A stretch of DNA of 64,000 nucleotides from Gnetum montanum (taxonomy: Eukaryota; Streptophyta; Gnetopsida; Gnetales; Gnetaceae), in assembly GCA_015680685.1 (NCBI GenBank), contig MNCI01017655.1, positions 201,776-265,775 of the forward strand. Reading direction: 5' to 3'. The notes beneath the pieces are model-generated. The model did not search any database. It had not been told where the DNA came from and saw only the letters and a program-made list of their open reading frames with translations. Shown here piece by piece: positions 55,467 through 64,000 of the stretch. How positions within the stretch are numbered: position 1 is the stretch's first letter; each line of letters opens with the position of its first letter. The position numbers were made by a program, and so were the translations under genes.

Positions 55467-56307
55467 GGATGAGTGGCGAGGTTCCCCTATGCTCAACCAT
55501 ACGAATCAGAAGTGTTCATGCACAATCTGATCGAATTCCATGGATGGGACTAGTTGTGGCATCTAGATCATTATGCTTTGATCCCAGTTCACTATCTTCC
55601 CACTTGGACTAGTGGTAGCTTTGTCACGTATGGTTTAGTCCAAAGTAAGACGTATGATGTTGTTTCTAATTCTACGCTACTCCTGATGATCATAGAGATG
55701 GATTAATTAACTAATGAATTATGGGAAAAAAGATCTAAACTAGCCTATCGGTGATGAGTATCTACACTTAATCAGCTATACACATCTTGGACTTTGTGAG
55801 GCTACTTTTGAAATTACCAAGTATGTGTCACTGATTGTGCCAAAAATACACTTTTGGATTACCAAGTACTTCCACTTAAACACTCATGATTAAGGCATAT
55901 GCATTGTACTTAATAACAGGAATAGTAAATAACAATAAATGGAAACAATGAAATAAATAAAGTAGTAAATAATGAAAACATTAATAATTTAAGTGGATGT
56001 TGCAATGATAGGAGTAATCTTGATCTTTATTTCCAGTCATGTAACATGTCCAAGTACATCACACTCAAACAAAGGTGTCATACAATTACAAACATCACAC
56101 TGTGAGCATGCACTGGGAATAATAGACTCTAAAGAGAAGAAACTAAAAACTAAGATTATCTTTCTAACTACTACTACTATCTCATCCAAGTACCTGAGCT
56201 TCATATTTATAGGCATATTTGGATGAGGCAACATTAGGTATCTGACGTTGCTTCCTAGCTCCAACATCGGGTACACAACATCGAGGCTACTAAATGATGA
56301 CTCATCA
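55467..56307 (-). repeat. 5' LTR of the minus-strand gag element
   Basis: Plus strand starts GGATGAGTGGCGAGG (from TGATGAGTGG) and ends TGATGACTCATCA at 56307; the reverse complement therefore starts TGATGAGTCATCA. It shares the U5 arms (ATGGTTTAGTCC and CTCAACCATACG) and the AATAAAGATCAAG region. No partner LTR was found to the left, so the element is truncated. Confidence 0.85.
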
Positions 56308-58261
56308 CAATGCAATGAGATTTGCTTAACTATGCATTCTAGTTGCTATGGAAGGTAAACATGTTTTGTGATAGTTTTAGGCCTTGTTAGGCTGTGAATG
56401 CATCAAACATGCCGTTCCAGGGAGGGTCAATCATGCTCAAGAGTGGAATTGACTTAGGCATTTGTAGGGTAGCAAAAAATCATGATTTTGGACTAAGTAT
56501 GATTGACTATGCTCTCACCCAACTACACTCTCCATTGGGCATTGGATATGGAGCGTAGTCCTAGGTTGGTGGGTCATTAAATGACCCTAGGGATATATAG
56601 GTACGGTCTTACCATGGTAACTTGTCATTTTTTGCCATTTCATTGCAACATTAGGAGCGTAGTCTCACTACTACTCTTGCCATCACTATTAATGGAGAGT
56701 GTAGTTGGGGGAAAGATGACACACTGGAGTGGACACCTTCATCCAAGGTTGGTGAACATTGCCAAGAGAGAGAGAGTACTAAGCCATTTACTATAGGCAC
56801 ATGTGGAGGAGAGGAGGCCATCTGCATTAGCCAGGTACATTGACTACGCTCTCCCCTTTGCCTCCATTTTTTGTTTTATTTTTCTACTTTTTCAAAATGA
56901 GGGCTTGGGATCATAGTCCTACATGCCACCTTGGATGCCCTACCATGGCAATGGCCACTGCAGCTATGCACTATCCTTAGCACAATGTGGTGGTGGGGAG
57001 GCTTTTGTTTGTCTAGCTAGGCCACAGTGGAGCACATCGCTATAGGGGTTTTGCTTATCCTACTTTCTGTTTGACCCTTTGGGGCTACATGAGGAGCTGG
57101 GGATACATGCAAGCTGAGCTATGCATAGTATTTTGGGAACCATGCAAGTTTTGAGGGGTGGACGGGAGTTTATCACTCACAAGGTTTTGGTGCACAAAGT
57201 TTTGAGGGTTGCAGGGTTTGAGGCCCTACACATTGCACTTCGTGGCTCTACCATAGGGGCCATGGTTGTCGCCACGTAGTGCATGGTGTAGCTAGGATCA
57301 TTGTGTAGGTTTTGATGACAATGAGAGGAAGAAGGAGGGCCACAACAGGGATGAGATTTTACTGTGATTTTTTCTATTATTTTTTTGGTGCTTAGGATCA
57401 CTCTGAGGCAAGGCCACAGGGGCTATGGTATCCATTGTGCATCGTTTGTTCTCATCTCTTTTTTCTTATGTGCAGCATAAGGCTTAGGCATGTAACGCTT
57501 AGGGCTATAGGGGACTACAGCTACCATCATGCATCATTTTGCCATTTTTGGATTTTTGGTTAGGGCCTTTGGGTAGGATCTAGAGCATTACATACTATGG
57601 TGCCACCACAAAGGCCATGGGGTTGTATGTGTTGTGTGTCGTAGCTGGCTACAACGATCATGGCTACCATTGCACTCCATGGCATGAGCACAAGGGTCAC
57701 AATTGTTATCAACATCAGGACTTGTGTGTGTTTCTTATTCCTTTCTTTTGTGTGCTAGTAGGGCGTGTAGCCTACCATAGCAATGAAGGGGCAAGGTGGA
57801 GACTTGGTGAATGTTAAGTGACAAGTGCAGCACCACAAGGAGACTACACTCTCCATAGTCATGGGACTACGCTCTTTATGCATTGAGAGTGTAGTCCACT
57901 AAGTGTTTGCTAAAACTCCTATTTTTTGGGACTGCGCTTTCCACTAAGGTAGTCCAGAGTTAATAGAAATTTTACCATTTTCAAAACCACACTCTCCACT
58001 GAGGTAGTCTAGAGTTAGTAAAAATCTTGCTAGCTATGCATAGTGCTAAACTTACAAAATGTAGTGTTAAGCCTGTAAAAATATGTTATACCCCAATGAA
58101 TGCTAGGAGTGTCGAATGAGTTAAGCAACATCATACACCCGTGGTGCCCTAGGGTGTATTGTCAAAACTTCCTTTTCATTAATTTATGTTAATGATTTAT
58201 AATATGTATATCAAAATCTTGCATGTATGCATGTATACTAATGCTTTGCCTATTGCTTATT
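56308..58261. other. Noncoding region with array-like words
   Basis: Contains scattered copies of the 96-bp array words on both sides: GACTATGCTCTCACCC and CTACACTCTCCATTGGGC near 56505, 'GACTACGCTCTCCCC' near 56840, 'AGACTACACTCTCCATAG' near 57840, and inverted partners. No coding similarity was found. By analogy with 46380-50400 it is probably the 3' untranslated part of the second Tat-like element. Confidence 0.45.
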
Positions 58262-61200
58262 AACTATAGGGTGTTCTTGAAGCCTGTTCTGATAGTGGTT
58301 GATCTCATGGACATCTTGTGTTACATGAGCAAACCTACCCCTAACATGCTTGTGGTAGACATGTGAGTGAATGATCAGGCAATGTGGTTCTAACCAAGAG
58401 CTTGGGAGTTCCTAGAATACCTATTGCAACAATTCAATATGATCATGTGGTCACACTTAGCAATTAAGGCTACTAACCGAAGCATTTTGAAGTTCATCTT
58501 AGATGAACCCACTACAAATGTTGATGGGATAGGGGGTTCAGGTAGACGTCCTAGGAGCATTCAAGATTTATCCAGGGTATGACACATGATGGGGTTTGCT
58601 TGTTACAATAAGAGTAATATTTATCATGCAGTAGGTGCATACCTTGTTCCAAAACCCACCTAGAATTATCTATTGCATCAGAGTGTAGGTGCTTTTACTA
58701 TTCACTCATGTTAAATTACTAATGGCTCATGGTTAATGCTAGGTTTAAAGTTGATGAGGAGGGCTTGCATGATGAGGCAGATGCTCTAGCCTTAACCTAC
58801 ACTACCCTAGAGGTATTCTCATCATGCACAAATGTTTAGGCAACCATGATTGACCAGGTGGGGCACGATCTGGAGGCCTACATTTCCTAATACCCAAAGG
58901 CCTACAAGTGATGTAGGATCCATGGCTAGTTGGACGAGAAGTAGGCTACTAGTGAGATTAACACCAAGGAGGTGTTTGCAGCACCACCCCCATCTTACAC
59001 CTCGTTTGTGCCATATATGTATCTATGTTTTGGCTCATCTTCTTGCTTGTGTATGCCTTTCAATTTGTCTTATTTACATGATTCTAATGTTGCTTTGTTG
59101 TGTTGTAGATATGGTTGCCTCAACTGAGGTGATAGTGATTACCAGAGGTTACACAGAGGCCACCCTTATCATGAAATACAGGGATGTGAAGGGTGCACAA
59201 CATTGGCTATGCCATAAAGTGCTAAATGCGTTGACGACTCAACTCATGCATGCTGGGTTAATGGACCTATTCTTGGCCCTTAGCCTAAGTATCCTGATGG
59301 CCAAAATGATCACCATCATTGACTCCTTTAGTTGCAATGTCAGGTAGTTTATCACTTAGGTGCATGGTATGATGGTAGTGCTAGACCTAAATGAAGCCTT
59401 CTTTGTTGATCTCTTTAGCATCCCTATTGATGGCCTGATGATTGTCAATAAGGCCAGTAGGGAGGTGGACTGTAGAGGGGAGATCAAGGACTAGTTAGAG
59501 GTCACTCGATCTCACAAAGGCATACTAATCACAGATGTGCTAGTGCCTAAGGTGCAAGATCTCTACCCTCTATTTCATGCTCATGTCTTTCCAAAGCTGC
59601 TTTCCCAAGAAAAGATCCTAGGGGTGGAATAAGCATGAGTGATAAAGGAGGTGCTGCTAAAGGGTACGAGGTTCAATTGGTCCACATACATAACCATTGG
59701 CCTACATGCAAAGATTTCTAGGCTTCGATTCAACCTCTAGGCAAAGTCTCATGTCCATTTTGCATTCTTCGCAAGATACCTGCGAAGGTTTGTGGAGCTT
59801 TTGATCATGTAAGATGATGGATGATGGGTGGTTTAGAACTATGAGTAGCTATCCAAGCCATGGATCAATCATATGTTCTCAACCACACACACATTGAACC
59901 CCCAAGGGGATCGATGAGTCATTATCAGTAACAACCAAGGGTTCCATGGGGCACTTACATTATTCATGTGATAGTATAGGTAAGGGTCCTCTAGTTGGCA
60001 CCAGGAATATGAGTAGGGCATATCGCTACATAGCAGAGACAATGGGATCATCTAAGGCCAAAATAAAGAGGTCGTCTCCTCAAGAGTAATCTACCCCTGA
60101 GATCAAGAAGCCAAGTAGCAAAAGGATCTACATCAAGCTATAAAGCTTATAGACAGATGTTGCAGGTTAGTATGTGCAGCTTCTTAGATGTCTTACTTAC
60201 ATTCATGTATATATTACTATTTTTATGTTTTTATATTATGCTATACTATTAATTAGCTAATGATGTGCTATATGTATATGTGTGTTAATTGCTGAAAAAG
60301 AAGAGAGGGTTGCAAGAGCAATGGCTGAGGCGGTAGTGGAGGAAGCACCTCCTCAGGCTAAGGAGAAGGTGGTCCATGAAGATGAGCTTCACAAGGTGAT
60401 ATAGGCCCTTTGGCAATTGGAAGAAGAGGGGTTACTCCACCTTGATAGGGGTGATTTTGACACTTTGTTTGATGGTACGCACTAGGTGAGCCCCTTGCAC
60501 TCATACTTGAGAGCTTACTAGGTAATCAACTTGTATTGCCATTCTTTTCCTTTGTTTGCTCTAGTATCTTTAGCTATTAGGCCATATGCTAATTGCATTA
60601 TTGTATTACAACATTAAATGTTCCTACCAACAGTCCCACAACTACCTACCGCATGGAGTCATGGGTGGATTTGCCAAATAAATTTACCTTCATGGAAGGC
60701 ATTGCTAAGGATATGGTGGACCACTTACAACAAGCAGACCCTAAGCTTGGTATGTGTGTGATGTTGTTTCACTTTGTGCTATCTTGTTTACTACCTAAAT
60801 GCTTAGTTTTTGACTAAGATTGATTGGTTGTTGTATGCCTACAGGTCCTAAGTTGTAGTGGGATCCAAGCAAGGTGGCAAGGGTGGATGCTCTACCCAAC
60901 CTTCCTCCTAAAGTTGATCAGGTGCCTTGTCACATGTATGAGACATCTAACAAGTGTGCACTTTCTTGTGCAAAGGCATTATGGATCTGCAGGTGCTCAC
61001 AAGAGCACCTATGAAAACATGTGCACAAACTACAAGAGAGGATGACTAGCCAAGATGACAAGATCAAGGATCTTCAATCCAAATATGACTTCATAGTAGC
61101 TACATCATGAGGAGATGGCACCTAGCATACCTCTAAGATTGAGTATGCTAGGTATTAAACAACTCTCAAAGGTAAGAACGAGATCACACAGGAGCTGGTA

Positions 61201-61850
61201 GAGTAGCGGATCCAAATGGATTTACTTGCTCAAAAAAATCAAGATTGGAAGAATTATAGCACAAAGGTTTATGGGTGGGGACAGATGCAAAATAATCACA
61301 AGCATCAGTACAAGTAGGATCGTGATGTGTGCCTATGATGGTACCAGGAGAAGTCTATTGAATGCTGCCACCTCAAGATGTTTCATGAGGTGACCAACAG
61401 AAAGTAGGCATATGACTTGTTCACATAGAATATATCGTGAGTGACTCTCCCATCACATAGATTGCCACCCCCTCTGGAGAGGCCTCTTCTGCTACGTTTT
61501 CCATGGAGCCACCCACATGGACCATCGTGGACAAAGGTAAGACCCTTGCAGGTATTGACTTTGGCTAAGAGGATTAGATGCAAATTTCTAAAGTTGAGAT
61601 CCTCCAACACTTCAAGGATAGCCTTGGAAAGTTACCTTTAGAACTCACTAATGCAAGACCCTCCCAGGTTAGTTTCGACTCTGTTAGTTTCTTATGCTTT
61701 TTATGTTTTGAGTTAGCTCGTATAATGCATGCTTGCTTACTGATTGCACATATTTGTTAATGGTTATGGTAGGTACCAGGTGATGCTCTAGGCCCCAGGG
61801 ACCCAGTAGAGGAAGCAGAAACTCCACCCCCACTTAGTGCTACTGGTTGA
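58262..61850 (+). pseudogene. Decayed intron-containing gene, antisense to the Tat-like elements
   Basis: Coding-like exons on the plus strand alternate with gaps that have splice-like borders. (1) From 58270, after a TATAG acceptor: 'KPVLIVVDLMDILCYMSK', then 'PRAWEFLEYLLQQFNMIMW' and 'KATNRSILKFILDEPTTN', with two stops; this resembles the HAD-like phosphatase fold of NLI/SCP proteins. (2) From 59110, after TTGTGTTGTAG: 'MVASTEVIVITRGYTEATLI', 'MVVLDLNEAFFVDLFSIPID' and 'HVFPKLLSQEKI', possibly like plant transposon-associated proteins. (3) An exon ends near 60749 before GTATGT; the intron ends TGCCTACAG at 60844. (4) Coiled coil 'DDKIKDLQSKYDFIV' and 'NEITQELVE'. (5) 'VEILQHFKDSLGKLPLEL' to ...P-S-Q, intron 61668-61772, then 'VPGDALGPRDP' to a stop near 61851. 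The product is unknown; stops make it non-functional. Confidence 0.5.
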
Positions 61851-62029
61851 GCATGATTAGATGTACCACCCACTGGGCTTTTTTACTACATTTTTACTAT
61901 GTGATGCTATTCATGCTATGTATTGCTATTCATATTGCATTTGCTATGGATGATTATATGCTAGATGTAATGTGTAAACTTTTATCCTTATATGGAAATT
62001 TTATTACATTTGCTATGAGTATGCGAGTC
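61851..62029. other. Sequence after the antisense gene
   Basis: No feature seen; T-rich, as expected after a gene end on the plus strand. Confidence 0.3.
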
Positions 62030-62200
62030 TAGGCCATTGTGAGCCATAGCAATACTGGGCAATTGCAAGCCATAGTAAGTCTATTGTTAACTTAAAGCCT
62101 TGTTGGGCCAAAGTAGTAATTTAAGGCAATTTCCAAGCCACATATTAGTAGTTTAAGGCCATTCTGGGCCATGTGTTACTATCTCGTTTTTTGGTAATTT
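62030..62200. repeat. Degenerate short repeats with AAGCCA/TTTAAGGC words
   Basis: Loosely repeated words GAGCCATAGCAATACTGGGC, AAGCCATAGTAAG, GTAATTTAAGGCAATTTCC and AGTTTAAGGCCATTCTGGGC at 35-45 base spacing. They resemble the degenerate part of the array at 50398-50520 in word make-up and orientation. Confidence 0.45.
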
Positions 62201-62549
62201 TTGCATTTATGATTTTTATCCACTTTGACATTTTTCATACATTAACTTAATAATTGTCAAAGTGTAAACTAACCAAGTGAATTTGTAAACAAAGTGAATA
62301 AATGTGTAAGTAAAGCAAACTGATGTGTAATAAGCAAAAAATAATGCTGATCTAAGTGACACAAATGCAACATAAGCAAAAAGGTAAAATACAAGATGCA
62401 CGGAAGCAGATAATGGGTAGGTACTTAGTGCATTTTGGACTAAGGGGATACCTTAGTCACACAGTTTCTTCCTAACCTAGTGTGGGTTAGGAGGCATGTA
62501 GGGCCTAGATTGCACTATCTGATAGTCTCCTTAACCTTTACTAGCTATG

Positions 62550-63165
62550 TCAAATGGCAATTCTGCCTAAAGGGCATCCTTTGGAAGGTCATCGACTTTT
62601 TCTGTCTTTTCGGGTGGGTCTGCCTTATGCACCTCATCATCTACTATAGATGCATCATTAGGAAATTTAACTTCCAACCCTTGCTCCATATCTATGTTGT
62701 TAATGGCTAAATGGGTAGCATTATCACCATGGATGATAACTTCACCACCTTTGTATCGAAGGTTGATTTCTTGATGAATCAGAGAGGAGATGGCTCGTAA
62801 TTGGACTAGCCAAGGTCTATCCAATATTAAGTTAAAGCTTAGCATTTCCCCTATAACAATGAATACAGTAGTGGTGGGGAATTGCTCCCTTGCTACAAAG
62901 GCTATAGTAATAGTGCTTCTGAGGATGATGCACAACCTGTTAAAGGATTTTAGACATCAGTCTAATCTAATTCGTGAAGCCCAACTTATCCACAATGGTG
63001 TATGGAATAATGTTTGTTGCTACTCCATCATCAACATGCACTCTATGAATCTTACATTGTCCAACACATATGGTAATAAACATTGGAGCTATTATGACCT
63101 TACCCTTCTTGGGATTAATCTTAATTACTTCATTATGAAACACTAGGGATGTGGAACTCAATTCC
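62550..63165 (-). pseudogene. Tat/Ogre-like retropepsin
   Basis: The first half is open from 63161 to 62967: 'NEVIKINPKKGKVIIAP', 'CKIHRVHVDDGVATNIIP'. The active site reads D-D-G, whereas Tat proteases usually read V-D-G-G-S or V-D-T-G. The second half is open from 62935 to 62567: 'FPTTTVFIVIGEMLSFNLIL', 'DRPWLVQLRAISSLIHQEI', the conserved G-R-P-W variant of the domain's C-terminal half. A frameshift separates the two. RT does not follow downstream; the short repeats and the antisense gene do. Confidence 0.8.
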
Positions 63166-64000
63166 TATGGTGTAGGAGGCAACATGACTGCATGGATGGA
63201 GTTCTCATCTACAAGGATGTCCTCCATAATAGGAATGGAGGTCAACATTTGCACTAGTGCTTTGTGATGGGTAGATGAGATCATGATTAGGTTATACATA
63301 CAAAATGTTGTGTTTTTCTATTTGAGCACTTATTTGACTTGGGCTAATGCATTCACGAAGTCTTTGCCATATGCCATGCTATTGCTAGCCTTAACTTCTT
63401 CTAGGTGGACGAAGAGATGGATCTCTTGTGGAGGCAACTTAGGCTTTGTTTGTCTAGTTTGTTTAAGGGCCTCAGTGCTCCCTTGCGATTTGCTCATCAT
63501 GGCCTCTTTAGTTGTTTTGGCCATGGGAACTATAAATATGGGAACTAGTTTTGGCAAACCCAATGCTCTTTGGTCTCAATGTTGCCTAACTATTTTATCT
63601 ACAAGATGTTCATTAGGTCTTTTGTGTTGCCACCTAGGGGGCTTGCTAGTGTGAGGTTTCCCTTAAAAAGGAAGGAACTGATGCATTGGCCACTACTAAG
63701 TTTGGGGCAAGTGAGGGGTTGGCATGCTATGGCACTCAGATAATGAAGGGTGGCTGAACTGTGGTTGTTGATGCAACTTACAAGGGAACCCTAACAAAAA
63801 AGGGCATAAGGGGGCCTTAAACCCATGGGGGCCAAGGGCACCCTTGCACTACCAAAGGGCACCTAGACCATGAATGGTTGCTGCACTAGTTTTGGGTTGT
63901 CATCAACACTAATAGTGTTTATGACATAGCCAGTGTCATCTACATTTAGAAGGTCATTGTACACCCTCATAGACTAGTTTTGAGGCCTAACCAAGTTAGA
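63166..64000 (-). pseudogene. Tat-like gag-to-protease linker
   Basis: Minus-strand peptides 'VYNDLLNVDDTGYVINTIS', 'QQPFMV', 'ARVPLAPMGLRPPYALFC' and, at 63563-63330, 'MSKSQGSTEALKQTRQTKP' and 'EIHLFVHLEEVKASNSMAYG'. They run in the same direction into the protease. I do not see a capsid domain or zinc knuckle before the window edge, so the gag core should lie further right. Confidence 0.5.

Noticed and set aside
58850-59347. 165-codon open frame on the plus strand
   Set aside because: Its first half crosses a likely intron in a different frame; only the part after 59110 fits the exon reading, so it is treated within the antisense pseudogene.

Overview
This window is plant repeat DNA: nested, heavily decayed LTR retrotransposons with no intact host gene. 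Four pol-bearing elements carry Ty3/gypsy pol of the Athila type: a D-L-G or D-S-G protease, a V-F-M-D-D reverse transcriptase, a primer-binding site matching the 3' end of tRNA-Asp, and LTRs running TGATGA...TCATCA. A second Ty3/gypsy type (Tat/Ogre-like, minus strand, with an extra archaeal-type RNase H) fills the right side. The AT-rich composition, deep nesting and old decaying copies fit a large, slowly purged plant genome; a gymnosperm is my guess, with low confidence.

Layout. Positions 1-907 hold two LTR remnants. N1 (1588 to about 7600) is an old Athila-like copy without gag. N2 (8672-44421) is an outer element with matching 5-bp duplications (AAGGT). N3 (12200-38039, duplication TCACC) sits inside N2 at the gag/protease boundary. 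Two younger insertions sit inside N3: N4 (14556-21166, in gag; minus strand, gag only, no pol) and N5 (27303-36599, in the 3' region, duplication CCATC). The insertion order N2, then N3, then N4 and N5 is read directly from the duplications and from how interrupted reading frames rejoin. To the right lie a 5'-truncated LINE (44526-45688) with a 15-bp duplication, an LTR fragment, a 96-bp hairpin-bearing tandem array (48300-49300), a Tat-like pol on the minus strand (about 50612-54290) fused to an Athila-like gag and LTR (54300-56307), a spliced-looking pseudogene on the plus strand (58262-61850), and a second Tat-like protease region on the minus strand (62550-64000).

The main observation is that N4 and N5 both have inverted LTR ends yet are flanked by target-site duplications. 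N5 starts with the reverse complement of the LTR 3' end and finishes with the LTR 3' end. N4 starts with an LTR 5' end and finishes with the reverse complement of an LTR 5' end. The N5 junction falls on a 12-bp inverted repeat found in all the LTRs here, just upstream of the primer-binding site, which suggests snap-back of nascent cDNA followed by integration through two identical ends. Other points: a long-range stem in U5, a gag-only derivative that keeps two conserved 3' noncoding blocks, stop codons recurring at the same CpG and CHG sites in several copies, and an intron-containing antisense gene between two Tat-type landmarks.
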